The notes: generated from the sequence alone by a model not told the origin. 64,000 nucleotides of DNA from Armatimonadota bacterium (GCA_016869025.1 VGFA01000002.1:1-64000), one strand, 5' to 3'. Counted from the stretch's first letter, positions 26,242-35,947 are shown. Numbers and translations are program-made.

Positions 26242-26971
26242 ATCGCCGTTGCCTCCTCTGGTACTCGTTGACCGCCGCGACGAGGTGGTGACGATCGAAG
26301 TCCGGCCAGTAGACGTCCAGGAAGACCAGCTCGGCGTAGGCCGCCTGCCACAGCAGGAAGTTCGAGAGCCGTTGCTCGCCGCCCGTCCGTATCAACAGCT
26401 CGGGGTCGGGCAGGCCGGCGGTGTACAGGCATTCGGCCAGGGCCGGCTCGGAGATCTGCTCCGCATCCAACTGCCCTTCCCGCACCCTGGCAGCCAGCGC
26501 GCGCGCCGCCCGCGTGATCTCGGCCCTGCCGCCGTAGTTGAACGCGATGTTGAGCAGCAGCGCCTGGCTTTCCACCGTCATGGCCTCTACCCGTGCGATC
26601 TGGGCGCGGGTCTCGGGCGCGATCACATCCAGATCGCCGACAACCCGCACGCGGATACCGCTCCGCTGCAATTCCTCGGCTTCGGCCACGAGCCGCTCGT
26701 GGAGCAGACCCATCAGCATGCCCACCTCGTCGCTGGGGCGTCGCCAGTTCTCGGTGGAGAAGGCGTACAGCGTGAGGATGCGGATGCCCAAATCACGGCA
26801 GCCCTCGATGGCCCGCCGGATGGCCCCCAGCCCAGCCCGGTGGCCGGCGGAGCGGGGCAGCCCTCGAGAACTGGCCCAGCGACCGTTGCCGTCCATGATG
26901 ATGGCGATGTGAGAGGGAACGCGCAGGGGATCCAACGTCGCCGGGGACGGCTGTGAGTTCCGGCTAGCCAC
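26219..26971 (-). CDS. uppS: Isoprenyl (undecaprenyl) diphosphate synthase
   Basis: Cis-prenyltransferase producing the C55 lipid carrier for cell wall synthesis. The 250-residue product has the catalytic aspartate in IIMDGNGRWA, GHRAGLGAIRR, the FSTENWRRP block, and the C-terminal RTGGEQRLSNFLLWQAAYAEL. The GTG at 26971 overlaps the stop of the small upstream gene and gives the usual N-terminal length. A longer in-frame start upstream would add an Arg-rich extension. Confidence 0.95.
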   Translation of the reverse strand: MASRNSQPSPATLDPLRVPSHIAIIMDGNGRWASSRGLPRSAGHRAGLGAIRRAIEGCRDLGIRILTLYAFSTENWRRPSDEVGMLMGLLHERLVAEAEELQRSGIRVRVVGDLDVIAPETRAQIARVEAMTVESQALLLNIAFNYGGRAEITRAARALAARVREGQLDAEQISEPALAECLYTAGLPDPELLIRTGGEQRLSNFLLWQAAYAELVFLDVYWPDFDRHHLVAAVNEYQRRQRRFGGATGA

Positions 26972-27179
26972 CCGGCGGCCTCGGCGCAGGCGCAAAGCGC
27001 TCGTGCGCCACCACCAGGCTGACAAGGCGGTCGGTCAGCTTCTGCTGTCGCACGACCCGCAACGCACCGGTTGGGGTTACCCGTCGTGGGCTGCGGGTCT
27101 CGGCCACCTCAACGGTGAAACCCTCCGCCTCCAGGGCAGAGCGGGCCTGGTCGAGACCGCGTCCCAGCACGTCCACCAC
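26964..27179 (-). CDS. 71-residue PASTA-like mini-protein between frr and uppS
   Basis: Not a named family, but the whole chain fits one PASTA-like unit. It starts DVLGRGLDQARSALEAEGF (compare the G-x2-x2-A-x2-L-x2-G-F pattern), then has VEVAETRSPRR, a GALRVVRQQ strand in place of the usual V-x-x-Q, and ends in VSLVVAHE. There is no signal peptide or membrane helix. A GTG or ATG start follows frr by ten bases, and the stop overlaps the uppS start. The position is within a conserved operon. PASTA units normally sit outside the cell on kinases or penicillin-binding proteins, so a free cytoplasmic one is unusual. Function is unknown. Confidence 0.65.
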   Translation of the reverse strand: MVDVLGRGLDQARSALEAEGFTVEVAETRSPRRVTPTGALRVVRQQKLTDRLVSLVVAHERFAPAPRPPGG

Positions 27180-27189
27180 GGGCGCCGAC

Positions 27190-27747
27190 CTATACCTCCA
27201 TGATCTCCTGCTCCTTGGCCTGGAGCAGGCGATCGAGTTGGGCGATCGTCTCGTCGGTCAGATGCTGGAGCCGTTCCAGACCCCGGCGGCACTCGTCCTC
27301 GGAGATGTCGCCGTCGTCCTCGAACTGCTCGAGCATCTCCTTGGCCTCGCGGCGAACGTTCCGGATGGCCACGCGGCCCTCCTCGGCGTGCTTGCGCGCG
27401 ATCTTGGCCAGATCCTTCCGGCGCTCCTCGGTCAGCGTGGGGATGGGGATGCGAATCACGATCCCGTCGCTGCTCGGGACGAGGCCCAGGTCGCTCTTGA
27501 GAATCGCCCGTTCGATTTCGCGCGTCGCGGCCTTGTCCCACGGCTGGACTACGAGCAGCCGGGCTTCGGGTACCGATATCGTGGCGAGCTGGTTGATGGG
27601 CGTGGGAGTCTCGTAGTAGTCCACGCGGATCTGGTCGAGCAGCGCGGAGTTCGCCCTTCCGGTGCGCAGGCTGGCGAACTCCCTGCGCGTGGCCTCAACC
27701 GCCTTCTGCATGCGCAGCTTGGCGTCGCCCAGCACCTCGTCGGTCAT
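27190..27747 (-). CDS. frr: Ribosome recycling factor
   Basis: Splits the post-termination ribosome with EF-G. The 185-residue protein has the family features RTGRANSALLDQIRVDYY, TPINQLATISVPEARLL, VQPWDKAATREIE and RIPIPTLTEERR, with the two-domain length intact. The ATG at 27747 overlaps the pyrH stop (ATGA at 27744-27747). It is the usual gene after pyrH in bacterial operons. Confidence 0.97.
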   Translation of the reverse strand: MTDEVLGDAKLRMQKAVEATRREFASLRTGRANSALLDQIRVDYYETPTPINQLATISVPEARLLVVQPWDKAATREIERAILKSDLGLVPSSDGIVIRIPIPTLTEERRKDLAKIARKHAEEGRVAIRNVRREAKEMLEQFEDDGDISEDECRRGLERLQHLTDETIAQLDRLLQAKEQEIMEV

Positions 27748-28496
27748 GCCCGGCCTCCTCCCACGAGGGTTCCGATGGGATCCCCGGCCACGGCCCGCGT
27801 TATGTTGCCAGGCCGAGTGACGTCGAAGACGACGATGTCCATCTTGTTGTCCTTGCACAGGGCGGCCGCCGTGGCGTCCATGACGCGCAGGTCGCGGTTC
27901 AGGATGTCCATGTAGTCCAGGTGGGAGAACATCACGGCGTCGGGGTGCTGTCGCGGATCCTTGTCGTAGACCCCGGAGACGCCCTTCTTGGCCATCAGCA
28001 CCGCGTCGGCCTGCATCTCGATCGCGCGGAGCGCGGCCGCCGTGTCGGTGCTGAAGTACGGGCTGCCGGTGCCGGCCACGAAGATCACGACGCGGCCCTT
28101 CTCGAGATGGCGCAATGCCCTCCGCCGGATGTAGGGCTCTGCCACCTGGTGCATCTCAATGGACGAGAGCACCCGCACCACCAGCCCAACCCGCTCCATG
28201 GCGTCCATGAGAGCCAGCCCGTTGATCACGGTGGCCAGCATCCCCATGGTGTGCCCGGTCACCTCATCGATCCCGAGGCGGCGGCTCAGGTCGGAACCGC
28301 GGACGATGTTCCCGCCGCCGACCACTATCGCCACCTGAACGCCGCGGGCCGTGATGTCGCGGACCTCGGTGGCGACCAGCTGGAGCACGTCGGGGTCGAG
28401 CCCGGCGCCTCCGCTGCCTGCAAGCGACTCACCGCTCAGCTTGAGCAGGATACGGCGATAGGGAGGCCGCTTCGCTGGTTCGGCTGCGGTGTCCAT
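27744..28496 (-). CDS. pyrH: UMP kinase
   Basis: Phosphorylates UMP to UDP; a hexameric amino acid kinase-fold enzyme. The 250-residue product has RILLKLSGESL at the start, the nucleotide loop VVGGGNIVRG, TGHTMGMLATVINGLAL, FVAGTGSPYFSTDTAAALRA and the late KDNKMDIVVF. The ATG at 28496 is chosen; a longer in-frame stretch would run into the intergenic space after tsf. It is 28 bases downstream of tsf. Confidence 0.97.
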   Translation of the reverse strand: MDTAAEPAKRPPYRRILLKLSGESLAGSGGAGLDPDVLQLVATEVRDITARGVQVAIVVGGGNIVRGSDLSRRLGIDEVTGHTMGMLATVINGLALMDAMERVGLVVRVLSSIEMHQVAEPYIRRRALRHLEKGRVVIFVAGTGSPYFSTDTAAALRAIEMQADAVLMAKKGVSGVYDKDPRQHPDAVMFSHLDYMDILNRDLRVMDATAAALCKDNKMDIVVFDVTRPGNITRAVAGDPIGTLVGGGRA

Positions 28497-28524
28497 GATC
28501 TTCCCCTCGAGAGGCGTCTCTGCG

Positions 28525-29100
28525 CTACTCCCCCAGCTTGAACCGGGCAAACCGTCGTACCGCGATGTGCTCACCAACGCGCGCGGCGGCATCAGTAATC
28601 AGTTCGCGTACGCGCCGCCCTGCGTCGCGGATGTAGGGCTGATCCAGAAGAACGACCTCCTCGAGCCACTGCCCCAGGCGCCGTTCGAGGTCGCCGTCGG
28701 AAGCCCCGGGCGACTCGATGGCAATGGCGGCGCGCCGCTCAGCCATCAGGTCGGGGGTAACCTCGTCCTTGGATACGAAGCGCGGGGCTGCGGCGGCCAC
28801 CTGCATGGCAAGCTCGCGCGCCATGGCCCGGAACTCTTCGGTGCGGGCCACGAAGTCGGTCTCGCAGTTGAGCTCCACCATCGCGCCGAGGCGGCTGCCG
28901 GCGTGCACGTAGGTTTCGATCACGCCCTCGGAGGTGGTGCGGCCTGCCCTCTTGGCGACGGCCGCCAGCCCTTTGGCGCGTAGCAGACCCGTGGCCGCAT
29001 CCAGGTTTCCGCCGGCCTCTTCCAGCGCGCGCCTGCAGTCCATTATGCCGGCCCCGGTGCGCGCGCGAAGCTCCTTCACCATCTCGGTCGTCACTGCCAT
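28525..29100 (-). CDS. tsf: Translation elongation factor Ts, short form
   Basis: Guanine nucleotide exchange factor for EF-Tu. At 191 residues this is the short form, as in Thermus-type EF-Ts, lacking part of the C-terminal module of E. coli Ts. It begins TTEMVKELRARTGAGIMDCRRAL (UBA-like domain) and has the exchange motif ETDFVART. It lies three bases downstream of rpsB, the standard order. Confidence 0.96.
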   Translation of the reverse strand: MAVTTEMVKELRARTGAGIMDCRRALEEAGGNLDAATGLLRAKGLAAVAKRAGRTTSEGVIETYVHAGSRLGAMVELNCETDFVARTEEFRAMARELAMQVAAAAPRFVSKDEVTPDLMAERRAAIAIESPGASDGDLERRLGQWLEEVVLLDQPYIRDAGRRVRELITDAAARVGEHIAVRRFARFKLGE

Positions 29101-29103
29101 CGG

Positions 29104-29925
29104 TTACCCTCTCGCCTCCTCGGCTTCAGGGACCGCGCTCGAGAACTCGTGCTCCAGCACCTCGGGCACGCCCTCAGCCATCTCGTCTTCCTCGGCGGCG
29201 GGGCTGGTCTCGATCTCTTCCTCCTGCACCTCGCGCTTGCGGCGCTCCTCGATGCCCTCCAGACAGGCATTCGCAATGCGGCTGGTAATCAGCCGCACGG
29301 CCCGGATCGCGTCGTCGTTGCCCGGAATCGCGTAGTCCACCTCGTCGGGGTCGCAGTTGGTGTCAAGGATCGCCACCACGGGGATTCCGAGCTTGCGCGC
29401 CTCGGCCACCGCGATGTGCTCCTGGCGCGTGTCCACGACGTAAACGGCCGCTGGCTGGCGGTTCATGGTCTTGATGCCGCCGAGGAACTTCTCAAGCCGT
29501 GCCGCCTCCTCGGTGAGGCGGCTCTGCTCGCGCTTGGGCAGCACGTCCATCACGCCGCGCTGGCGCATGTCCTCGATCTCGCGCAGCCGCTCGACGCGCT
29601 TGCGGATCGTCTGGAAGTTCGTGAGCATGCCACCCAACCACCGCTGGTTCACGTAGGGCTGGCCGGCGCGCACGGCTTCCTCGCGGATCGCATCCTGGGC
29701 CTGCTTTTTCGTGCCGACGAAGAGCACGTCGCCTCCGGCGGCGGCCGCCTCGCGCACGAACCGGTAGGCTTCCTCGATCAAGGGCACGCTCTTCTGGAGA
29801 TCTATGATGTGGATGCCGTTGCGCTCGGTGAAGATGAACCGGCGCATCTTGGGATTCCATCGTCGGGTCTGGTGCCCGAAGTGAACCCCCGATTCCAGCA
29901 ACTGCTTCATGGTGACTACAGGCAA
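29104..29925 (-). CDS. rpsB: 30S ribosomal protein uS2
   Basis: Small-subunit ribosomal protein uS2. The 273-residue product has the hallmark [23 protein letters not shown], plus [21 protein letters not shown] and [19 protein letters not shown]. The chosen TTG at 29925 gives the normal N-terminus (LPVVTMKQ) with AGGGGAGG seven bases upstream. The C-terminus carries an extra acidic, Glu-rich tail of about 40 residues, common in Terrabacteria. Confidence 0.97.
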   Translation of the reverse strand: MPVVTMKQLLESGVHFGHQTRRWNPKMRRFIFTERNGIHIIDLQKSVPLIEEAYRFVREAAAAGGDVLFVGTKKQAQDAIREEAVRAGQPYVNQRWLGGMLTNFQTIRKRVERLREIEDMRQRGVMDVLPKREQSRLTEEAARLEKFLGGIKTMNRQPAAVYVVDTRQEHIAVAEARKLGIPVVAILDTNCDPDEVDYAIPGNDDAIRAVRLITSRIANACLEGIEERRKREVQEEEIETSPAAEEDEMAEGVPEVLEHEFSSAVPEAEEARG

Positions 29926-30068
29926 CTGACAACCTCCCCTGGGATCCGGAGCCCGCCGGATTCCCTCATGGTTTTTCGCCTCCGCTCCCCTCATCCCCGC
30001 AGGCCGGGCCGAGGCCTCGAAAGGCACCCTCGGCGGGTCTGGAAGCGTGTGTAGTCTGGCGCCGCGGT

Positions 30069-30098
30069 AGTATAGCACGCCGCGGTACCGGAGGAAAA
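30069..30098 (-). promoter_or_regulatory. Promoter for the rpsB-tsf-pyrH-frr operon
   Basis: The minus strand carries TGCTATACT, an extended -10 with TATACT at 30069-30074. A TTTTCC box (30093-30098, weak -35) lies 18 bases further upstream. The start would lie about 135 bases before the rpsB start, leaving a leader in the 236-base gap between xerC and rpsB. The leader could hold S2-type autoregulation, but no specific structure was identified. Confidence 0.5.
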
Positions 30099-30161
30099 CC
30101 CCGAGCAGGTCGCGTGTGCAGGTTGCGTTGGGGAGACTCCCGTCCCCGACCGGGGGGTGCG

Positions 30162-31052
30162 TCACGCCCTCGGGTGCGCCGACGCGTAGATCCGCTTGAG
30201 GTGGTCGCGCGAAACGTGCGTGTAGATCTGGGTCGTGGAGAGGCTCGCGTGCCCCAGGAGCTCCTGAACGACGCGTAGATCGGCGCCGCCGTCCAGCAGG
30301 TGCGTTGCGAAGGTGTGGCGGATGGCGTGCGGGCTGACGCGCTGCGCCAGGGCGGCGACCTTGACCCAGCGCGCAACAATCAATTGCACACCCCGCGCGG
30401 AGAGCGGCTGGCCCTGGGCGCTGAGGAACAGCGCATCGGTCTCGCCCCGCAGCAGGCGCGGCCTGCCGTCGGACAGGTAACGCCGCAACGCCGCGACCGC
30501 CTGCGCGCCTATCAGCACCAGCCGTTCCTTGTTTCCCTTTCCCCGAACGCGCATCTCATCGCCGCAGAGATGAGCGCACCGGATGCTGACGAGCTCGCCG
30601 ACGCGGAACCCGCCGGCGTAGAGCAGCTCGAGGATGGCGCGGTCACGCAGCCCGGCAGGCCGGTCCAGGGGGGGAGAAGCCAGCAACGCCGCGATCGCTT
30701 CATGGGTGAGCGCAGAGGGGAGTCGGCGGCGGCCTCTGGGGGCCGAGGCCAGCCGCAGGGGGCTGGTCTCGACGCGGCCCAGGCGGCGCAGGAACCGGTA
30801 GAACGAGCGCAGCGTAGAGACGTGGCGCGCGACCGAGGTCCTTGCGTACCGCCGGTGGAGCGCGGCCACGTAGCGACGGACAACGGCCGGGGTCACCTGG
30901 TCCCAACCCGCGATGCCCTCGCTCCGTAGAAACACCCGGAAGGCATCGAGGTCGCGACGGTAGGCCGCCCGCGTGTGCGGCGAAGCGGCCTGCTCGGCCT
31001 CCAGCATCTCGAGGAATGCCCGGATCTCGGGGTCGGGAGCCGGCGCGCCCAT
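30162..31052 (-). CDS. xerC: Tyrosine recombinase XerC/XerD-like
   Basis: Site-specific recombinase, probably resolving chromosome dimers at dif. The 296-residue product has a SAM-like N-terminal DNA-binding domain ([15 protein letters not shown]) and a C-terminal catalytic domain. The full catalytic set is visible: Arg in [11 protein letters not shown], Lys in [35 protein letters not shown] with the nucleophile Tyr. Placement next to topA, and not in an island, supports the housekeeping Xer role. C versus D cannot be fixed from sequence alone. Confidence 0.93.
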   Translation of the reverse strand: MGAPAPDPEIRAFLEMLEAEQAASPHTRAAYRRDLDAFRVFLRSEGIAGWDQVTPAVVRRYVAALHRRYARTSVARHVSTLRSFYRFLRRLGRVETSPLRLASAPRGRRRLPSALTHEAIAALLASPPLDRPAGLRDRAILELLYAGGFRVGELVSIRCAHLCGDEMRVRGKGNKERLVLIGAQAVAALRRYLSDGRPRLLRGETDALFLSAQGQPLSARGVQLIVARWVKVAALAQRVSPHAIRHTFATHLLDGGADLRVVQELLGHASLSTTQIYTHVSRDHLKRIYASAHPRA

Positions 31053-31065
31053 GCCCTGCCGCCCC

Positions 31066-33261
31066 CTATCCCGCCGGAGGCGCGGGGGTCGCACGCGGCG
31101 CAATGGGACGGGCCGCCTCGCGCAGCGACACCCGATGGCCGCAGGCCTTGCTCGCGCAGCGCACCTCTTCCCCGCGCCGGGTGCGCTTGATCACCGTCAG
31201 GCCACCGCACTGCGCGCACCGGCGGTCGCCCGGGCGGTCCCATGAGGTAAACGAGCACTCTGGATAGGCGCTGCAACCGTAGAAGGTTCGACCGCGCTTG
31301 GTGCGGCGGGCCACGATCTCGGCCCCGCACTTCGGGCAGGCCACGCCGATGCCCACCGGCCGCGTGTACCGGCACTCGGGATAGCCCGCGCACGCGATGA
31401 ACTCCCCGAACCGGCCGTGCTTGCGCAACAGCGGCCGGCCGCATTGCGGGCACGGTTCGCCGATCTCCACCTCGGGCACCTCGACCACCGGGATCCTGGC
31501 CTCGGCGTGCTGCAGTGTCTGCGCAAATGGCTCGTAGAAGTCGCGCACTATCTGCACCCAGTCGGCCTTGCCCTCCTCGATGCGGTCCAGATCGCTCTCG
31601 AGGCCAGCGGTGAAGTCCACATCCACGATATCCGGGAAGTGCTCCACCAGGATGTCGGTCACCTTCTGCCCGACTTCGGTCGGGACCAGCCGGCGCTCCC
31701 GCGATGCGATGTATCCGCGCTTCTTGACGGTCTCGATCGTGGGTGCATACGTGCTGGGCCGGCCGATCCCCTTCTCCTCCAGGGCGCGCACCAGGGAGGC
31801 CTCGGTGTAGCGGGGCGGCGGTTGCGTGAAGTGCTGCTGCGGGGTAACCCCGTCGAGGGTCAGGGGATCGCCGGGCACGAGCGGCGGCAGCCAACCCTCG
31901 CGCTCGTCGTCGCCGTTGTCGGTGGCCTCGCGGTACAGGATGAGGAAACCGGGGAACTTGATCCGGCTGCCGGTGGCGCGGAACGCGAACCGGCCACCTG
32001 CAACGTCCACTGAGAGCGTGTCGAGGACCGCCGCCGCCATCTGGCTGGCCAGGAACCGCTCCCAGATCAACCTGTATAGGCGGAACTGGTCCGACCGGAG
32101 GTGGGCCTTGATACGGTCGGGAGTTCGAGCCAGACTCGTGGGCCTGATCGCCTCGTGAGCATCCTGGGCGTTACGACGCGAGCGATACTGCCTGGGCCGG
32201 TCTGGAAGATACGCCTCACCGAACGCCCGGGCGATGTAGTCACGGGCGTCGTGCTGCGCGGATTCGGCCACGCGCACCGAGTCGGTGCGCATATAGGTGA
32301 TGAGGCCGACCGTGCCCTCGGGTCCCACGTCCAGTCCCTCGTAGAGCTGCTGGGCCACGGCCATCGTGCGCGAGGCCGAGAATCCCATCTTGCGGTTGGC
32401 TTCCTGCTGCATCGTGCTGGTCGTGAACGGCGGCGCTGGATTTCGCGCCTGGTCCCTGCGCCGGACCTCACCGACCGCATACGACACCCGCTCGATCTCT
32501 GTGGCCAACGCGCGCGCCTCTGCCTCGGTCGCGATGACCACGGCGCCCTCTTCCTGGGGCGCGCCAATCCGCTCCCCGTCCCGCGTGAGCAGGCGTGCGA
32601 CGAACGTCTGGTCGGAGGCGGTCCGAAACATCCCCGCCAGCGACCAGTACTCCGCGGGGACGAAGGCCTCGATCTCGCGCTCGCGGTCCACGATCATCCG
32701 CACGGCGACCGACTGCACGCGGCCCGCGCTGAGGCCGCCGCGTATCTTGCGCCAGAGGAGCGGGCTCAGCTTGTAGCCGACGAGCCGGTCCAGGACCCTA
32801 CGGGCCTGCTGGGCATCCACGAGCTGTTTGTCTATCTCACGTGGGTGTTCGAGCGCGCGCCGGACCGCCTCGCGGGTCACCTCGTGGAACTCGATGCGCC
32901 GTATCTCCGGGTTGACGGGCCGCAGGACCTCTGAGAGGTGCCATGATATGGCCTCGCCCTCACGGTCAGGGTCGGTCGCCATGTAGATCGTTGAGGCCTT
33001 CTTGGCGGCCTCTTTCAACTCCTTGACGATGGGACCCTTGCCCTTGATCAAGATGTAACGCGGTGTGAAGTTGTCGTCCACATCCACGCCGAGCCGGCTC
33101 TTGGGTAGGTCCTTCACGTGGCCCATGGATGCCTTGATCTGGTGGGATCGCGCCAGCATCTTGCTGAGCGTCCGCGCCTTGGTAGGCGACTCGACGACGA
33201 CGAGGGCTCTCGCAGGGCTCACTCCAACCTCCGGAACACCGGTCTCCTGGCTTCTAGCCAT
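31066..33261 (-). CDS. topA: DNA topoisomerase I
   Basis: Type IA topoisomerase that relaxes negative supercoils. The 731-residue chain starts with the Toprim domain (LVVVESPTKA; acidic DPDREGEA). It carries the active-site tyrosine in GLITYMRTDSVRV, then FPGFLILYREA and ALEEKGIGRPSTYAP. Three C-terminal zinc ribbons end the protein (CPQC/CAGYPEC, CPKC/CSAYPEC, CAQC/CASKAC). The start overlaps the dprA stop by eight bases. Confidence 0.97.
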   Translation of the reverse strand: MARSQETGVPEVGVSPARALVVVESPTKARTLSKMLARSHQIKASMGHVKDLPKSRLGVDVDDNFTPRYILIKGKGPIVKELKEAAKKASTIYMATDPDREGEAISWHLSEVLRPVNPEIRRIEFHEVTREAVRRALEHPREIDKQLVDAQQARRVLDRLVGYKLSPLLWRKIRGGLSAGRVQSVAVRMIVDREREIEAFVPAEYWSLAGMFRTASDQTFVARLLTRDGERIGAPQEEGAVVIATEAEARALATEIERVSYAVGEVRRRDQARNPAPPFTTSTMQQEANRKMGFSASRTMAVAQQLYEGLDVGPEGTVGLITYMRTDSVRVAESAQHDARDYIARAFGEAYLPDRPRQYRSRRNAQDAHEAIRPTSLARTPDRIKAHLRSDQFRLYRLIWERFLASQMAAAVLDTLSVDVAGGRFAFRATGSRIKFPGFLILYREATDNGDDEREGWLPPLVPGDPLTLDGVTPQQHFTQPPPRYTEASLVRALEEKGIGRPSTYAPTIETVKKRGYIASRERRLVPTEVGQKVTDILVEHFPDIVDVDFTAGLESDLDRIEEGKADWVQIVRDFYEPFAQTLQHAEARIPVVEVPEVEIGEPCPQCGRPLLRKHGRFGEFIACAGYPECRYTRPVGIGVACPKCGAEIVARRTKRGRTFYGCSAYPECSFTSWDRPGDRRCAQCGGLTVIKRTRRGEEVRCASKACGHRVSLREAARPIAPRATPAPPAG

Positions 33262-34399
33262 CCCTGCCCTGCCGTGCCGGGCTACGCATCACCATCTGCC
33301 CTGGAAGGGTCCGGACCAGACCCCGCATCTCCAACATGGTGACCAGCGCGCCTGCTGCGGCCGCCGACAGTGAAGCCTGCTCTGCCAGCTCGTCGAGCCG
33401 CAGGGGGCCTCCCTCCAGCAGGGCCAGCAGACGAGCTGATCCCTCCGCGCCCTCCGTGGGTACCGGAGCACCGCACGGTTCTCCGGGCCGGGCCCGCACC
33501 GAAGATCCCAATCCCAGCTCGGTCAGGATGTCACCGGCGCTCTCCACCATGCACGCGCCCTGCCGCAGCAGGCCATGCGGCGCGGCGCTGCGCGGGCTGA
33601 AGATGCTGCCAGGCACGGCGAAGACCTCGCGGCCCTGGTCCAGTGCGTAGTCCACGGTCACGAGCGCGCCGCTGTCCCCGGCGCCCTCGACCACCACCAC
33701 ACCCAGCGCGAGGCCGCTGATGAGGCGGTTGCGCCGCGGGAAGTGGCCGGGCAGCGGCGGTGTCCCAGGCGGAAACTCGCTCACCAGCGCTCCCCGCGTC
33801 GCAACCGCCTCGGCCAGCCGCCGGTGCTCTGGAGGGTAGGTCACGTTTGCGCCACACCCCAGTACCGCAACCGTGCGCCCGCCCCCGTCCAGCGCCGCCT
33901 TGTGCGCGGCACTGTCAATGCCCCGGGCCAGCCCGCTCACGATCGTTACGCCCTCCTGCGCAAGATCGAACGCCAATCTCTCGGCGACCGCCAGCCCATA
34001 GGGGGTGGCCCGGCGCGACCCTACAACCGCAACCGAAGCCGCCTCGTCGAGGCTGCCCCTAACATACAGTACCGGCGGCGGATCCGGGATCGCCCGCAGG
34101 AGCCCGGGAAATCCGGGATCGCAGGCCGCCAGCACCGTCAGGCCCAGCGAGCGGGCACCTTCCAGGATCGCGGCAGGATCCACCTTCCTCCACGCCGCCA
34201 GGATCTCCGCCGCCTCCGCCCGATTCTGGATGAAGGCGGGCAGGTGCTGCCAGACGGCCTGTGCCGATCCTGCCCGGCCCACCCACCCGGCGATCGTCCT
34301 GGGCCCCACGCCCGGCAGGCGACTGAGCCCCACCCAGGCCGCGACCTCGCCCCCTGACGCCGGGGCAGGCGGTTCATGCGGCGTGCCCCCCAAACCCAT
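33254..34399 (-). CDS. dprA: DNA processing protein DprA/Smf
   Basis: Binds incoming single-stranded DNA in transformation and loads RecA. The 381-residue protein has an N-terminal helix-hairpin-helix-like region (LSRLPGVGPRTIAGWVG) and the Rossmann-type DprA core (VAVVGSRRATPYG, GLARGIDSAAHKAALDGGGRTVAVLGCG, FPRRNRLISGLA). A C-terminal winged-helix-like segment (LSAAAAGALVTMLEMRGLV) follows. ATG 34399 is taken as start; another ATG at 34414 is in frame. It lies between yifB and topA, as in many bacteria. Confidence 0.95.
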   Translation of the reverse strand: MGLGGTPHEPPAPASGGEVAAWVGLSRLPGVGPRTIAGWVGRAGSAQAVWQHLPAFIQNRAEAAEILAAWRKVDPAAILEGARSLGLTVLAACDPGFPGLLRAIPDPPPVLYVRGSLDEAASVAVVGSRRATPYGLAVAERLAFDLAQEGVTIVSGLARGIDSAAHKAALDGGGRTVAVLGCGANVTYPPEHRRLAEAVATRGALVSEFPPGTPPLPGHFPRRNRLISGLALGVVVVEGAGDSGALVTVDYALDQGREVFAVPGSIFSPRSAAPHGLLRQGACMVESAGDILTELGLGSSVRARPGEPCGAPVPTEGAEGSARLLALLEGGPLRLDELAEQASLSAAAAGALVTMLEMRGLVRTLPGQMVMRSPARQGRDG

Positions 34400-34420
34400 C
34401 CTATACCGTAGCATGGGGTG

Positions 34421-35947
34421 TCAAGGAGCCGGTGGTGCCCACCGGTCGAGCACGCGGTACCGGAGGGCTTCTGCAAGGTGCTGCACCGCGACCGCCTCGG
34501 CACCCTCCAGGTCGGCGATCGTCCGTGCAACCCGGAGAACCCGCTCAGTGGCCCTGGCGGCAAGCACCAGCCGGTCAGCGGCGGCACGCATGAAGGCCAG
34601 GGCCTCGGCGCTCACCGGGCCCCACCGCTGCGGTCCGCGCAGGAGCAGGCCGTCTGCCTGGCAGGCCGCGGCGCGGACCGCAGCCCGCATGCGCGCCGCG
34701 GTCACCCTCGCGCGCACTGCGCTGGACGGCTCGCCCGGATCGCCTGAGAGCAGCTCATCGGTGGGAGGCCGCGGTACCTCGACGTGGAGGTCAATCCGGT
34801 CCAACAAGGGGCCAGAGAGCCGGGCCAGATACTGCTGCAGCCGCCCTGGGGTGCAGGTGCAGTCGCGGCGATGGTCGCCGCGATACCCGCACGGGCACGG
34901 GTTCATCGCCGCAACAAGAGAGAACCGCGCGGGGAACCGCACGGTACCGTGGATGCGGGCCACAACCACGATCCCATCCTCCATCGGCTGGCGCAGCCCC
35001 TCCAGCACGTCGTGCCGGAACTCCGGCAGTTCGTCCAGGAACAGCACGCCGTGGTGGGCGAGCGTGATCTCGCCCGGCCGCATGCCGGAACCGCCACCCA
35101 CGATCGCCGGTGCGCTGGCGGCGTGGTGCGGTGCCCTGAACGGGCGCCGGGTGATCAGGCCTCCCCAGGCCGGCAGCAGTCCGGCGACGCTGTAGATCTT
35201 GGTCACCTCAACGGCTTCCGGGCCCGACAGCCGGGGAAGGATCGTCGGCAGCCGGCGTGCGAGCATGGTCTTCCCGACTCCGGGCGGTCCGATGAGCAGC
35301 AGGTTGTGGCCGCCCGCGCCCGCGATCTCCAGGGCGCGGCGAGCGGCACCCTGGCCGCGCACCTCGGCCAGATCGTCCGGTGCCGCATCTTCCGGTGGAG
35401 GTTCGAACACCGTGCCTTCTGTCGGCCTGATGGGGTGGGTTCCCTGGAGGTGCTGCACAGCAGCCCGCAGGGTGGGGATCGCATGGACCGGTACCTCCTC
35501 GCCGGCGGCCGCTTCCCGCGCGTTCGCTTCCGGAACCAGCAGGCCGCGGGCGTGAAGCGCCCGGGCCGCCTGCGCCACGGCCAGCACTCCGGGGGTGGAC
35601 CGCACAGAGCCGTCAAGACCCAGTTCACCGACCGCCAGATGGCCCGCGACCGCGTGCTGTGCCAGCTGGCCGGTGGCGACCAACACTGCCAGGGCGATCG
35701 GCAGGTCGAGTGCCGACCCTTCCTTGCGCCTGTCCCCGGGCGCCAGGTTTACGATGGTCCGCCGCGGAGGGATCTCGTAGTGGGAGTTGCGGATGGCCGA
35801 CCGCACCCGCTCCCGCGCCTCCTGCACCGCGGGATCAGGAAGGCCGACGATGGCAAAGGTCGGCAGGCCCGGCCCGGCATCCACCTCCACGGACACGGGC
35901 AGGGCTTCAAGACCTACAATCGTTGCGCTCAAGACGGCAGCAAGCAT
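34421..35947 (-). CDS. yifB: YifB/ComM family Mg-chelatase-like AAA ATPase
   Basis: AAA+ protein of the ComM class, a branch-migration helicase assisting recombination of imported DNA. The 508-residue chain starts with the typical MLAAVLSATIVGLEA and contains LPTFAIVGLPD, Walker A GPPGVGKTMLARR, Walker B GVLFLDELPEFRHDVLEGLRQ and the NPCPCGYRGD motif with three or more conserved cysteines. No ribosome-binding site is seen, and the ATG lies inside a perfect 15-bp hairpin. The neighbour dprA also serves DNA uptake. Confidence 0.95.
   Translation of the reverse strand: MLAAVLSATIVGLEALPVSVEVDAGPGLPTFAIVGLPDPAVQEARERVRSAIRNSHYEIPPRRTIVNLAPGDRRKEGSALDLPIALAVLVATGQLAQHAVAGHLAVGELGLDGSVRSTPGVLAVAQAARALHARGLLVPEANAREAAAGEEVPVHAIPTLRAAVQHLQGTHPIRPTEGTVFEPPPEDAAPDDLAEVRGQGAARRALEIAGAGGHNLLLIGPPGVGKTMLARRLPTILPRLSGPEAVEVTKIYSVAGLLPAWGGLITRRPFRAPHHAASAPAIVGGGSGMRPGEITLAHHGVLFLDELPEFRHDVLEGLRQPMEDGIVVVARIHGTVRFPARFSLVAAMNPCPCGYRGDHRRDCTCTPGRLQQYLARLSGPLLDRIDLHVEVPRPPTDELLSGDPGEPSSAVRARVTAARMRAAVRAAACQADGLLLRGPQRWGPVSAEALAFMRAAADRLVLAARATERVLRVARTIADLEGAEAVAVQHLAEALRYRVLDRWAPPAP

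Noticed and set aside
34397-34424. TTGACA and TATAGG as a promoter for dprA
   Set aside because: The spacer is 13 bases and the -10 abuts the start codon, so it is not a standard promoter.
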